DNA of 44,164 nt from Candidatus Poribacteria bacterium (GCA_014730235.1 WJIO01000173.1:1-44164); one strand, 5' to 3'; positions 1 to 8,017 are shown, counted from the stretch's first letter. Translations and numbers: made by a program. The notes: generated by a model not told the origin, from the letters alone.

Positions 1-66
1 ATAATATATGAAGACTATACTACGGAGATATATTTACAGCATGAGAAAGCTAATATATCTATAGTC

Positions 67-106
67 AAAAGGCGTAAAAGAATTGATTTATTCTTTTACG
101 CCTTTT
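67..106 (+). terminator. Intrinsic-terminator-like hairpin of an upstream gene
   Basis: A perfect 16-bp inverted repeat (67-82 and 91-106) encloses an 8-nt loop. The second arm ends in TTTT and is followed by AT-rich sequence. No gene lies to its left inside the window, so it probably ends transcription of a plus-strand gene outside it. The arms are A-rich on the left and T-rich on the right, so it could work in both directions. It separates the PHP gene at 135 from whatever lies upstream. Confidence 0.7.
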
Positions 107-134
107 ATATGTAGTTTTATAATGGGAGTTATAT

Positions 135-920
135 ATGAATTTTGAATATGATTACCATGTGCATACCAAACTTTCATACTGCCATGAAGGCGAACTTACT
201 GTTGATAACCTTCTTTCTGCTGCCAAAGAAAAAGGCCTCAGGGGTTTCGCCATTACAGATCATACATCCCATCTTTATTTTGAAAGAAAAATTATATTCA
301 GTCATGAACATCTAAGGAATTACAGCATATTTCTGGATGCCATCGGAACAGAAAGAGATAACTTCGTAAATTATCTTGATATGCTGGAATTATACAAAGA
401 TCAAAATGTCTTGACGGGCACAGAGACCGATGCCGACCTTAACGGTGAGTTAATATTTGATTGGCGATACCGGGATCGGGTTGATATACTCATGGGCGGT
501 GTGCATTGGCTGCCATGTCTGGATGATTCTTTTGACAGCAAAACTTTCCTGGTTCAGTTCATGGATACCACAATGGCACTGCTGGAAAATGGTATTGACA
601 TCCTGGCTCATCCTACCCGTTTATTCAGGGCCAGGAATGTAAATATACCCTCCGAAGTCGTCCCCATGATCGTAAAAAAAGCAAAAGAAAAAGGAACAGC
701 AATTGAGCTTAACAGCCACAACCAGTTGGATATGGCAGGATTATTTGTGCGCCCCTGCATAGAAGAAGGTGTTAAGTTATCAGTGGGTACAGATACCCAC
801 AGGCTATACGAACTTGGGGGTTTTTCGTATCATCGTGAACTTCTCTCCAAATTTGGCATCACGGAAGATGATCTGGACGAAATTCTCTTTAATCATGCCA
901 ATTTATCCTATTCCGTTTGA
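135..920 (+). CDS. PHP-domain metal-dependent hydrolase (histidinol-phosphatase-like)
   Basis: A 261-aa protein of the PHP superfamily. These are trinuclear metal phosphoesterases of the HisK (histidinol phosphatase) type or related hydrolases. Visible ligands in order: HVH at 8-10, TDH at 41-43, E97, H124, H159, and the closing GTDTH with D220 and H222. This is the full set expected of an active PHP fold. No signal peptide or membrane segment is seen, so it is probably cytoplasmic. The start is supported by a GGGAG Shine-Dalgarno (SD) just upstream. No other histidine-biosynthesis gene is nearby, so histidinol phosphate is not assured as substrate; a general phosphatase or nucleotide phosphoesterase is equally possible. 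The gene stands alone between a terminator and a 356-bp gap. The family is secure, the substrate unknown. Confidence 0.85.
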   Translation: MNFEYDYHVHTKLSYCHEGELTVDNLLSAAKEKGLRGFAITDHTSHLYFERKIIFSHEHLRNYSIFLDAIGTERDNFVNYLDMLELYKDQNVLTGTETDADLNGELIFDWRYRDRVDILMGGVHWLPCLDDSFDSKTFLVQFMDTTMALLENGIDILAHPTRLFRARNVNIPSEVVPMIVKKAKEKGTAIELNSHNQLDMAGLFVRPCIEEGVKLSVGTDTHRLYELGGFSYHRELLSKFGITEDDLDEILFNHANLSYSV

Positions 921-968
921 CGTTCAGTTTCCACACTTTTAAAACAAATGCTTATGCATTAATAAATG

Positions 969-986
969 GGCACGCTGGCGCGTGCC
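969..986. repeat. Short GC hairpin, GGCACGC type
   Basis: A 7-bp stem (969-975 with 980-986) closes a TGGC loop about 50 bp after the PHP stop codon. No T-run follows, so it is not a typical intrinsic terminator. The left side shares ATGGGCACGC with the hairpin at 14186-14206. It is probably a small dispersed palindrome that may stabilise or end the PHP transcript. Confidence 0.45.
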
Positions 987-1181
987 TAATTTCATAAGAA
1001 TGCAGAACCAAGCATGACAAATGGAGGATGTTTTTTCTTAATTGGACAATGTTTTTTACACCCCCACATTCAAACTGGATGAGCCAAAACTTCTGATACA
1101 GACTAAAAACTTTATTTGTTACTCCGTTCTTCGCAATAACACAGGGATGTAAAATTTATGCTTTGAATGCAGAAATTATGC

Positions 1182-1210
1182 TTGACAAAATCTTGTTAAT
1201 TTTGTAGTTT
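1182..1210 (+). promoter_or_regulatory. Possible sigma70 promoter of the UroD-like gene
   Basis: A perfect -35 hexamer TTGACA at 1182-1187 is followed after 17 nt by a weak -10 (TAGTTT, 1205-1210). The site lies about 70 nt before the start codon at 1277, in an AT-rich stretch. The spacing is ideal but the -10 matches only three of six positions, so this is a moderate call. Confidence 0.35.
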
Positions 1211-1276
1211 GAATAAATTATGTTGTTTTTAGAACTAATCCATCAAAATCTTTTGCATTTTTGGGAAAGGAGCTAA

Positions 1277-2359
1277 ATGAATAACAATAAACCTAAACCA
1301 GCACCCCTGGAATTTAAACCGAATATAGAGGAAACAGCCAGAAGATGGGAGGCCTTTTATGAAGGTGAAATAATAGATAGACCTGTAGTTTGTGTTACTG
1401 CCCCCATAGAAGGCCGTAAAGGGGCCAGAGGAAGCGATTATTATGAGCGCGTTCATGGTGATATGGATGATATTATAGACCGGGCGTTAATATCCGCCAA
1501 TGCTACATATTACGGTGGTGAATCTGTTCCGGCCTTCTGGCTAAGCTTTGGCCCTGATGAAATATCCGTATTTACCGGCGCTGAACTGAAATGGAGCGAG
1601 TATTCAGGCAATACCAACTGGTCTGTTCCCTATGTTGAAAACTGGGAGGACGCCTTTCCCATAGAAATACAGGAAGATCATCCCCTGTGGCAGAGGATGC
1701 TGGAATTCTATCGTCGGGCGGCTGATAAAATGGCAGGGAAAATGCTTCTGGTTTCCCTTGACCTTCATACAAATATGGATTTGATCGCCGCCATCAGAGG
1801 GCCTCAGCAATTATGCCTGGATTTAATCGATCAACCCGAGATGATTGACAGGGCTATGGAATATGCCCGGGCAATTTTTCCCAAATTATGGAAGGATATC
1901 AGCGAAGCAGGCAGGATGGATGAATTTGGTTACTGTCATGGCATGTATTCCATGGAAGGAGCGGCTACTCTCCAGTGTGATTTTAGCTGTATGATCAGCC
2001 CGGAGATGTTCAGAAGGTGGGTGCTTCCAGCCCTGGAAGAAGAAGCGGAAATTGTTAAACATGTGGTATATCACTGGGACGGCCCCGGCGCATTGGTGCA
2101 TACTGAAGATCTCCTGGCCAGTAAAGGACTTCATACCATGTCTTATGTACCGGGAACAGGACATGGTGGACATATTGACTATCTTGATCTATTCAAAAAA
2201 GTGCAGGCCGGCGGTAAAGCTGTCCAGGTTCACGGCAGTCCCGACCAGATTAAATATATGCACAAAGAGCTTATACCCGAAAAAACCTATTATTCCACAA
2301 GAACACAAAGCCAGAAAGAAGCTGAGGAACTTCTGGCATGGTTTGTTAAAAATACTTAA
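1277..2359 (+). CDS. Uroporphyrinogen-decarboxylase-like (URO-D fold) protein
   Basis: A 360-aa cytoplasmic protein of the URO-D superfamily, which contains true HemE and corrinoid or methylthiol:CoM methyltransferases (MtaA/CmuA type). It looks like the diverged branch expanded in uncultured environmental bacteria and not like HemE: it starts with a charged extension (FKPNIEETARRWEAFYEGE) and ends with a TIM-barrel pattern (YHWDGPGAL, then VQVHG). I do not see the His-X-Cys zinc motif of MtaA-type methyltransferases, so a methyl-transfer role is not supported by residues. A strong AAGGAG precedes the ATG. The next gene starts 14 nt after its stop, so the two are probably co-transcribed. The substrate is unknown; no corrinoid protein is encoded nearby. 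Confidence 0.75.
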   Translation: MNNNKPKPAPLEFKPNIEETARRWEAFYEGEIIDRPVVCVTAPIEGRKGARGSDYYERVHGDMDDIIDRALISANATYYGGESVPAFWLSFGPDEISVFTGAELKWSEYSGNTNWSVPYVENWEDAFPIEIQEDHPLWQRMLEFYRRAADKMAGKMLLVSLDLHTNMDLIAAIRGPQQLCLDLIDQPEMIDRAMEYARAIFPKLWKDISEAGRMDEFGYCHGMYSMEGAATLQCDFSCMISPEMFRRWVLPALEEEAEIVKHVVYHWDGPGALVHTEDLLASKGLHTMSYVPGTGHGGHIDYLDLFKKVQAGGKAVQVHGSPDQIKYMHKELIPEKTYYSTRTQSQKEAEELLAWFVKNT

Positions 2360-2373
2360 TATGGAGGACACAA

Positions 2374-3654
2374 ATGAAAAAAATGTTTTTTATAATACTT
2401 ACCCTTTTAATCTGTCAATTTTCAGTCCAGGCAGATTTGATGGATTATGTTTCCAAAAAAGATGACTCTTTTAGCTGGAAAATAACCGAAAAGCAGGCTT
2501 TACCCAACGGTGCTGAAAAGATAGAGGTTGAAATGGTATCCCAGACATGGCAGGATATAGAATGGAAGCATCGCCTCAGGATTGTCAAACCCAAAGAAAT
2601 CAGCAATCCATCCAAAGCATCCATATATATAACCGGAAGCGGCAGCGGTAGGCAGGAACTGTTCATTGCCGGAACCATCGCTTCGGCTATTAAAGCTCCG
2701 GTTGCAGTGCTGCATGATGTACCCTTTCAGCCTTTGTTTGGTGGTAAGAATGAAGATGCTCTGATCGCTTATACGTTTATTAAAGCTATGGAAACAGGAG
2801 ATATGGACTGGCCCCTGTTATTCCCCATGACAAAAACAGCAGTAAGGGCTATGGATACAATGCAGCTTTTGTTCCGGAAAGAATATGAAATCGGAATAGA
2901 CGGTTTCGTTTTAGCCGGTGGTTCCAAAAGGGGATGGACAACATGGCTAACAGCCGCCGTTGATAAAAGGGTAAAGGGAATACTGCCAGCGGTTTATGAT
3001 AATCTGGATCTTATAAGTCAGATGAAACATCAACTGGAGGCCTGGGGCAAGTACAGCGAGCAGATAAGAGATTATACAAAGCTTGATATACCTCAACGTC
3101 TTAAAACAAATCCAGAGTTGCAGGAACTCTCCCGGCTTGTGGACCCGTATACTTATCTGGATCGAGTTACAATGCCAAAGGTGATTGTTATCGGAACAAA
3201 TGACAGATACTGGCCCCTGGATGCCCTTAATTTATATTACGACGATCTTAAGGGCGAAAGCTATATACTCTATGTTCCCAACAAAGGTCATGGAGTTGAT
3301 GATATTGACAGAATAGTGGGTGGCTGGATTGCATTTTTCAAGAAAGTGGATGGGAAGATAAAATTCCCAGATCTCAAATGGAACTATGATGAAAATCCAT
3401 CCGGATTAGAACTGTATATAGAATCGGACATAATGCCTGAAAGTATTTCCGTATGGACATCAAAATCAGACACCAGGGATTTCAGAGAGGTTAAATGGCA
3501 GAGAACCGAAATAGAGCCGAAAGGTTCTATCTATAGTTATACCCTCGAAACACCTGAGGAAGGTTATGCTGCCATATTTGGCGAGGCCGTTTATAAGGCC
3601 GATGGCAAAGAATATTATCTCTCCACCAATGTCAGGATATTAAAGGCGGAATAA
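2374..3654 (+). CDS. PhoPQ-activated pathogenicity-related (PqaA-type) secreted alpha/beta-hydrolase-like protein
   Basis: A 426-aa protein of the PhoPQ_related family (PqaA/AprA type), named after a PhoP-regulated Salmonella gene. Residues 1-20 are a Sec signal peptide (KKMFFIILTLLICQF, cut after VQA), so the product is exported. The body is an alpha/beta-hydrolase-like fold: nucleophile elbow GGSKRGW with S184, acid D277 in GTNDRYWP, and H306 in NKGHGVD, a plausible catalytic triad. The segment after about 340 looks like a small beta domain. AGGA-type SD 5 to 10 nt before the ATG. It lies 14 nt after the UroD-like gene and is probably in its operon. The biochemical substrate of this family is not established as far as I know. 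In this context it may be an esterase acting on glycans or peptides, which is inference. Confidence 0.8.
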   Translation: MKKMFFIILTLLICQFSVQADLMDYVSKKDDSFSWKITEKQALPNGAEKIEVEMVSQTWQDIEWKHRLRIVKPKEISNPSKASIYITGSGSGRQELFIAGTIASAIKAPVAVLHDVPFQPLFGGKNEDALIAYTFIKAMETGDMDWPLLFPMTKTAVRAMDTMQLLFRKEYEIGIDGFVLAGGSKRGWTTWLTAAVDKRVKGILPAVYDNLDLISQMKHQLEAWGKYSEQIRDYTKLDIPQRLKTNPELQELSRLVDPYTYLDRVTMPKVIVIGTNDRYWPLDALNLYYDDLKGESYILYVPNKGHGVDDIDRIVGGWIAFFKKVDGKIKFPDLKWNYDENPSGLELYIESDIMPESISVWTSKSDTRDFREVKWQRTEIEPKGSIYSYTLETPEEGYAAIFGEAVYKADGKEYYLSTNVRILKAE

Positions 3655-3665
3655 AAAATCCCCTT

Positions 3666-3806
3666 TGTTCTTCCAGGTTTAATGGGGTAATAATATGAAA
3701 ATTCTCTCAGCTTGTCATTCCTGCTTCAAGCTTTTAAAAAAGCTTGAAGCAGGAATAACAGCATATAGAAGTTTCTTATCTTTAACACACTGAACCCGGA
3801 AGAGCC
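3666..3806. repeat. MITE copy 1 (palindrome-core repeat family)
   Basis: A 141-bp element in the gap after the PqaA-type gene. Ends: TGTTCTTCCAGGTTTAA on the left, and ACTGAACCCGGAAGAGCC on the right, which is the complement of GGCTCTTCCGGGTTCAGT. The centre is a long hairpin (CATTCCTGCTTCAAGCTTTT with its complement). The internal order matches the inverted form of the copy at 21199-21339. No 8-bp target duplication is visible, so this copy is older or rearranged. A solo end-like relic follows at about 3840-3864. Confidence 0.7.
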
Positions 3807-3829
3807 AGATAGTTAAAAGACCTGAGAAA

Positions 3830-3864
3830 TATTCTATCAAAACCACACTAAACCCGAAAGGAAC
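3830..3864. repeat. Relic MITE end
   Basis: The stretch ending CACACTAAACCCGAAAGGAAC resembles the right terminal repeat of the MITE family (CACACTGAACCCGGAAGAGCC) but is not attached to a palindromic core. It lies just before the SD of the gene at 3901 and is probably a decayed end. Confidence 0.4.
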
Positions 3865-3900
3865 AAATAAATTAAATGTTTTTTCTCAAGGAGTCGGTAA

Positions 3901-4926
3901 TTGAAAGCTTATGTATTAAAAGAACCGTATAAACTGGAAGAAGTTGACAGGGATGAACCGCAAATCGCAGAGCCGGATGATGTGATTATTGCCATAAAAG
4001 TTGTGGGTATCTGCGGCAGTGATATGTTAAGCTATCAGGGTAAACTGGAGTTAATCAGCTATCCCAGGATTATCGGCCATGAATTTTCCGGTGTTGTGGA
4101 TGCAGTCGGTCAGGGTGTCAAACATGTTAAACCCGGTGATCCGGTAGTAGTGGAGCCGTTGATCTCATGCGGCAGGTGCAAGCCATGTATAACTGGCGAT
4201 TACAATGTCTGTGAAACGTTAAAAGTCATGGGCGTTCATGTGGACGGTGCATGTCAGGAAAAATTAAAGGTAAAAGCCCATAAAGTCTTTAAATTGCCTG
4301 ATAATGCGACTCTTAAGGAAGGTATAACTTTAGAGCCTTTCTCAGTGGGATTAGAGGCATCTCTCAGGGGGAGATTAACCATTGAGGATAAGGTAGTAAT
4401 CTTTGGAGCGGGAACTATAGGCATCTGCGTCCTTAAAGCCGTCAAATGCCATAACGCCAGGCAAATAATATCCGTAGATATAGACGATGGTAAATTGGAA
4501 CGTGCAAGGAATATGGGCGCAGACCATATCATAAATTCCAGTAAAGAAGATGTTGAAAAACGTGTAATGGAGATAACTGGCGGCAAGGGAGCAAACCTGG
4601 TGGTAGAGGCTTCTGGCGTAGAATCGGCTTTAGCTCAGTGTTTTGAGGTTACAGCTTATAGGGCCAGGGTTACGATCCTTGGTTTCTATAAATCCCCTAT
4701 GGTGCAGATTCCACCTATACATATAGTCATAAAAGAGTTGGATGTTTACGGATCAAGGGTATATAAAAACAGATTTCCCCTGGCCCTGGATATTCTGGCT
4801 AAAAAACAGGTTGTTTTGACAGATCTGATCACCCATGAATTTACATTTGATAAACTCGAGGATGCCATAAAGACAGCCATTGATCCTGAAGTGGATTCGC
4901 TGAAAGTTATCGTAACTACTTACTGA
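3901..4926 (+). CDS. Zinc-dependent medium-chain alcohol/polyol dehydrogenase
   Basis: A 341-aa MDR-family dehydrogenase of the sorbitol/threonine dehydrogenase type, oxidising a sugar alcohol or similar with NAD(P). Catalytic zinc ligands: C38 (GICGSD), H60 and E61 (GHE). The structural zinc set C90, C93, C96, C104 is complete. The nucleotide-binding GAGTIG sits at 167-172. Translation starts at TTG: AAGGAG at 3888-3893 lies 7 nt before it and the alignment begins at MKAYVL. The next gene (pyruvate-kinase C-domain) follows after 34 nt and DUF2961, GDPD and others follow closely, so it heads a probable catabolic operon. The substrate cannot be read from the sequence; a polyol or sugar acid released from glycan is likely in this context. 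Confidence 0.88.
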   Translation: MKAYVLKEPYKLEEVDRDEPQIAEPDDVIIAIKVVGICGSDMLSYQGKLELISYPRIIGHEFSGVVDAVGQGVKHVKPGDPVVVEPLISCGRCKPCITGDYNVCETLKVMGVHVDGACQEKLKVKAHKVFKLPDNATLKEGITLEPFSVGLEASLRGRLTIEDKVVIFGAGTIGICVLKAVKCHNARQIISVDIDDGKLERARNMGADHIINSSKEDVEKRVMEITGGKGANLVVEASGVESALAQCFEVTAYRARVTILGFYKSPMVQIPPIHIVIKELDVYGSRVYKNRFPLALDILAKKQVVLTDLITHEFTFDKLEDAIKTAIDPEVDSLKVIVTTY

Positions 4927-4960
4927 AAATTCTATAGTTAAATGACATTGGAGAAAAAGC

Positions 4961-5554
4961 ATGATTGTTAAAGAGATAACCTACTTCGATAATCCCGGCT
5001 TCCAGAATACAGATTCTGTTATCAAATCTGTTAAAAAACGCTGTAAGGAACTGGACATAAAACATGTGGTGGTGGCTTCCAATACCGGCGATACGGGATT
5101 GAAATTCTGGGAAGCTCTTAAAGATGAAGACATAAATCTGGTTTCAGTTACAGAGCATGTCGGTTTTTCCGGTGATGACAAAGTTTTTATTACACCAAAA
5201 AGACGTAAGGAGCTTGCGGATAAAGGCGTCAGAGTTCTTATGGCATCCCATATTCTGAGCGGCATTGGGCGTTCCATCAGCAATAAATTTGGCGGGATAA
5301 GTCACGTTGAGATAATAGCCCATACACTGCGGCGAATGGGTCAGGGTATAAAGGTTACAGTGGAAATTTCCATCATGGCGGCGGATGCAGGTTTAATACC
5401 TACCGATACGGAAATTATAGCCGTAGGAGGCAGCGGAAAAGGCGCAGATGCAGCCGCTGTTATAAAACCCGCACACATGAATAACTTCTTTGATCTGGAA
5501 ATACGCGAGATCATCGCAATGCCAAGAAGCACCGAAAGGGAAAAATATGATTGA
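4961..5554 (+). CDS. Stand-alone pyruvate kinase C-terminal (alpha/beta) domain protein
   Basis: A 197-aa protein matching the C-terminal allosteric domain of pyruvate kinase (PK_C fold) without the TIM-barrel catalytic domains. The fold signature runs from HVVVASNTGDTG (about residues 35-46), through NLVSVTEHVGFSG, to a final AVGGSGKGADAA loop near residue 155, which looks like a phosphate- or nucleotide-binding turn. Such stand-alone domains occur in bacteria and archaea and have no settled function that I know of. It cannot be a pyruvate kinase by itself. Its stop codon overlaps the start of the next gene by 8 nt (ATGATTGA), so translation is probably coupled to DUF2961. A sensor or small-molecule-binding role in sugar catabolism is possible but unproven. 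Confidence 0.8.
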   Translation: MIVKEITYFDNPGFQNTDSVIKSVKKRCKELDIKHVVVASNTGDTGLKFWEALKDEDINLVSVTEHVGFSGDDKVFITPKRRKELADKGVRVLMASHILSGIGRSISNKFGGISHVEIIAHTLRRMGQGIKVTVEISIMAADAGLIPTDTEIIAVGGSGKGADAAAVIKPAHMNNFFDLEIREIIAMPRSTEREKYD

Positions 5555-6620
5555 AAACAACGAAAATATAGCAAGGATCAGAAAAGACCGAACCTTTGGA
5601 GCCTGCAACGGAGGATGGGCTTACGACGCATACCCGGAACTGGAAACCCTGGATGCAGGCAGAAGCATAACTATAGCCGAAATAAAAGGCCCTGCTGTTA
5701 TAACCAATATCCATTCTACCCAACACTTTATCCGGGACGAAAATCTATATGATGAAGATCGTAAAGCAATGGTAACCAGGGGTGTAATCCTTGAGATATA
5801 TTATAATGACATGGAAACCCCATCTGTCAGAGTTCCTATCGGTGATTTTTTTGGCGACGGTTGCTGCGGAAAAGCACAGCATTTTACAACGCCCTTTGTG
5901 GAAAAAGCACCGGAATCATACAACTGTTTTATCCCCATGCCCTTTGAAACTTCCGCAAAGGTTGTAATTAAAAACGATACAGAATATAATATGTCCAACT
6001 ACAGCTTTGTGGAATTTGAAAAACTTCCTGAGTGGAATGATGAATTAGGATATTTCCATGCTGCATGGAAACGCTTTGACTTCCAACTTGATGGTAAAAC
6101 TGACCAGCACTTTTTCCATGTTGACGGCTGTGGACATCTCCTGGGAAGGGCCTGGAGTGTCTGCACTGATGAACCTTTCTTTCGGGGATTTCACTTTGTC
6201 ATGGAAGGAAATAATGAAGTCCGAATTGATGGAGATGAAGAACCGAGAGCAGATTACCTGGGTACAGAAGATTCCTTCGGCTTTAGCTGGGGTTTCCAGA
6301 AGACTTTTATGGGTCTGCATAACGGCATGAATTTTGTGCATCCTGAAAATCCATCTATGCTGAGTATATATCGCTTTCGGTCACAAAATCCTATACGATT
6401 CACGAAAAGTCTTGATTGGCGCATTGACTGGTCTAACGAATGGGTAAACAACGAAAATTTCCAGAACAGGATCACCCAACTGAAATCCGAAAACAGGCTC
6501 TGGGTTGACTATGCTACCACATTTTACTGGTATCAGGAAACGCCGGGTTATGATCATGGCGAGATGATGCTGTTGGATGACAGGGTGAAAAAGATATTGC
6601 ATCCAAATGTAGTAAAGTGA
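5547..6620 (+). CDS. DUF2961 (GH172-like) protein, paralogue 1
   Basis: A 357-aa DUF2961 protein. The family includes GH172 glycoside hydrolases acting on alpha-fructofuranosyl or D-arabinofuranosyl linkages. Family features: IKGPAVITNIH near 46, VRVPIGDFFGDG near 95, MPFETSAKV near 131, and ADYLGTEDSFGFSWG near 235-249 with E241 as the likely first catalytic acid. I chose ATG 5547 (MIENNE) over the in-frame ATG at 5490: AAAGGG lies just upstream, similarity begins there, and the longer form would overlap the upstream gene by 65 nt. No signal peptide, so it appears intracellular. At the position where paralogue 2 (11614-12774) has HEANTGG, this protein has HNGMNF, so the second glutamate seems to be missing. 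It may have a different mechanism or be inactive. Confidence 0.85.
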   Translation: MIENNENIARIRKDRTFGACNGGWAYDAYPELETLDAGRSITIAEIKGPAVITNIHSTQHFIRDENLYDEDRKAMVTRGVILEIYYNDMETPSVRVPIGDFFGDGCCGKAQHFTTPFVEKAPESYNCFIPMPFETSAKVVIKNDTEYNMSNYSFVEFEKLPEWNDELGYFHAAWKRFDFQLDGKTDQHFFHVDGCGHLLGRAWSVCTDEPFFRGFHFVMEGNNEVRIDGDEEPRADYLGTEDSFGFSWGFQKTFMGLHNGMNFVHPENPSMLSIYRFRSQNPIRFTKSLDWRIDWSNEWVNNENFQNRITQLKSENRLWVDYATTFYWYQETPGYDHGEMMLLDDRVKKILHPNVVK

Positions 6621-6672
6621 AAACAGAATTAAAATGTAGAATCAATACAGCCATAAGCACATAAGGAGAAAA

Positions 6673-7428
6673 ATGAATATAAATCGAAAACTCATTGTTA
6701 TAGCCCACAGGGGAAATTCCGGGCCTGCTCCGGCTAATACGATTGAGGCTATACAACAGGCTATAGAGCTTGGTGCGGACATGGCCGAAATAGATGTCAG
6801 GTCATCCAGAGATGGTGTGCCGGTTATGGTGCATAATTCTACATTGGATGAAACCACTGATGGCGAAGGACCAGTATCATCTTTTACCCTTTCGGAATTA
6901 AAAAAACTCGATGCCGGTTCATGGAAAGATAAAAAGTATGCAGGAGAAAGTATACCCACATTTGCCGAAGCCCTGGCCTACGCAAAAGGTAAAATCCGCT
7001 TTTCGGTTGATATAAAGGATGAATCCATAATACCCGTTATAGTCAGGGAAATACAAAAAGCTGATATGGTGGATGAGGTGGTAATGTGTGGATGCTGTGA
7101 ATTCCAGGCAAAGAAAGTATGGGAAGCAGATGACAGGCTTACTGTGCTTATGAATATGGACAGGGAACTGGATGAGCTGGCAGAACATGAAGACAAATCA
7201 GAATTTATAAAGGAATATATTATAAGGACTTCCAGAGGTAAGCTATCGGCTTTGAATATGCATCATGGTCATGTTACACCAGAACTGATAAAGCAAGCCC
7301 ATCTCAGGGCCTTGCCTGTATGGGCTTGGACGGTGGACGATCCTAATGATATGAAGCGACTAATCGAAATAGGTGTTGATGCCATATATACAAATTGGCC
7401 TGAGAGATTACTGGAGATTGTTGGTTAG
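6673..7428 (+). CDS. Glycerophosphodiester phosphodiesterase (GDPD)
   Basis: A 251-aa cytoplasmic-type GDPD that cleaves glycerophosphodiesters to glycerol-3-phosphate and an alcohol. TIM-barrel signatures: AHRGNSG with H12 and R13, EIDVRSSRDG with E39 and D41, MVHN with H54, then a final WAWTVDDP near 215-222 and IYTNWPERL close to the C-terminus. These are the canonical metal and acid/base residues. No signal peptide, so it would act on imported diesters or lipid turnover products. AAGGAG lies 6 nt before the ATG. It sits 52 nt after DUF2961 and continues the same strand run. Together with the pst unit at 27.7 kb it hints at phosphorus scavenging, though no diester transporter is near. Confidence 0.9.
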   Translation: MNINRKLIVIAHRGNSGPAPANTIEAIQQAIELGADMAEIDVRSSRDGVPVMVHNSTLDETTDGEGPVSSFTLSELKKLDAGSWKDKKYAGESIPTFAEALAYAKGKIRFSVDIKDESIIPVIVREIQKADMVDEVVMCGCCEFQAKKVWEADDRLTVLMNMDRELDELAEHEDKSEFIKEYIIRTSRGKLSALNMHHGHVTPELIKQAHLRALPVWAWTVDDPNDMKRLIEIGVDAIYTNWPERLLEIVG

Positions 7429-7463
7429 AATAAAACCACAGAAGTACAGAAAAGATATTTACA

Positions 7464-7814
7464 ATGCCTTATGATTTGATTGATAAAATACATAAGCAGA
7501 GAAAAAAGAAAAATGAGTTGATACGTTTAGAAACTTTTTCTCAGCTTGAAAAGCTGTTGGAAAAACTAAGCAATGAGTATGGGTTCTCTCAAGCCTATAT
7601 TTTTGGTTCTCTTGTCAAACCGGGTAAATTCCGAGAAGATTCTGATATTGATATTGCCATCTGTGGATTGGAGAATAAATATTTTTTCAGACTCATATCC
7701 GTAATATCAAGAGAGATGCTTAGAGATGTGGATTTATGCCAGATGGAAAGAGCTACCGAGGGATTTAGAGACAAAATCCTGAAACAAGGTGTGTTATGGA
7801 AAAAGAAAGACTAA
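7464..7814 (+). CDS. MNT-type minimal nucleotidyltransferase (MntA-like)
   Basis: A 116-aa minimal nucleotidyltransferase of the polymerase-beta superfamily. The signature is GSL at 48-50, then DSDIDIAI with D61 and D63, and the third aspartate in DVDLC (D90), so all three metal-binding acids are present. In MNT/HEPN (type VII) toxin-antitoxin systems this protein inactivates the HEPN RNase by AMP transfer. It overlaps the next small gene by 19 nt, as such pairs usually do. The SD is weak. The N-terminus carries a basic helix (KQRKKKNEL). The unusual point is that the partner is far too short for a HEPN domain (see 7796-7993), so antitoxin function is only a hypothesis. Confidence 0.8.
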   Translation: MPYDLIDKIHKQRKKKNELIRLETFSQLEKLLEKLSNEYGFSQAYIFGSLVKPGKFREDSDIDIAICGLENKYFFRLISVISREMLRDVDLCQMERATEGFRDKILKQGVLWKKKD

Positions 7815-7993
7815 GGTTACTCAGTATAGATATGGAAAACTATATAAAAAACATTGATGATATTTATGACAAGATCATTCAGAGAAATGAAATAGATACT
7901 GAGAGATTGATGATATTGATTAATAAGGCTTTGAAGCTAAGAACCAAATATAAAAATGACGTGGAAAGCTTTCTTCAAGCTTTATCTGATTAA
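7796..7993 (+). CDS. 65-aa helical partner of the nucleotidyltransferase, not a full HEPN
   Basis: A small all-helical protein (MEKERLRLLSIDMENYIK start) overlapping the nucleotidyltransferase gene by 19 nt in another frame. Its start resembles the first helix of HEPN/HepT partners of MNT proteins, but those are about 110-150 aa and carry an R-x4-6-H motif. None is present here, and there is no histidine at all. After the stop at 7993 only 24 nt remain before the M16 start, so the missing part is not sitting downstream in another frame. It may be a deletion derivative or a distinct class of short partner. Translation is very probably coupled to the upstream gene. Function unknown. Confidence 0.65.
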   Translation: MEKERLRLLSIDMENYIKNIDDIYDKIIQRNEIDTERLMILINKALKLRTKYKNDVESFLQALSD

Positions 7994-8017
7994 TTAAACC
8001 GGGAGATAAAAATTTAG

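Larger units (their letters stand above)
921..1276. other. 356-bp intergenic gap with a GC-rich hairpin and a promoter-like site
   Basis: No coding region is seen. The gap holds a small GC hairpin at 969-986 (arms GGCACGC and GCGTGCC, loop TGGC), whose left arm motif ATGGGCACGC recurs at 14186-14195. A possible sigma70-type promoter lies at 1182-1210. The sequence in between is AT-rich and unremarkable. Confidence 0.6.

Noticed and set aside
457-642. Small ORF inside the PHP gene
   Set aside because: It is a frame shadow: no SD, unusual composition, fully inside a well-supported gene.
135-920. PHP protein named as histidinol phosphatase with gene symbol
   Set aside because: The metal ligands fit but no histidine-biosynthesis context supports the specific substrate.
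1021-1276. Possible riboswitch before the UroD-like gene
   Set aside because: The stretch is AT-rich with no conserved core or strong paired structure that I can identify.
5490-5546. Longer N-terminus for DUF2961 paralogue 1 (ATG at 5490)
   Set aside because: It would overlap the upstream gene by 65 nt; ATG 5547 has an AAAGGG site and a start that matches the family.
7796-7993. The 65-aa gene as a complete HEPN toxin
   Set aside because: It is half the normal length, with no R-x4-6-H motif and no histidine.
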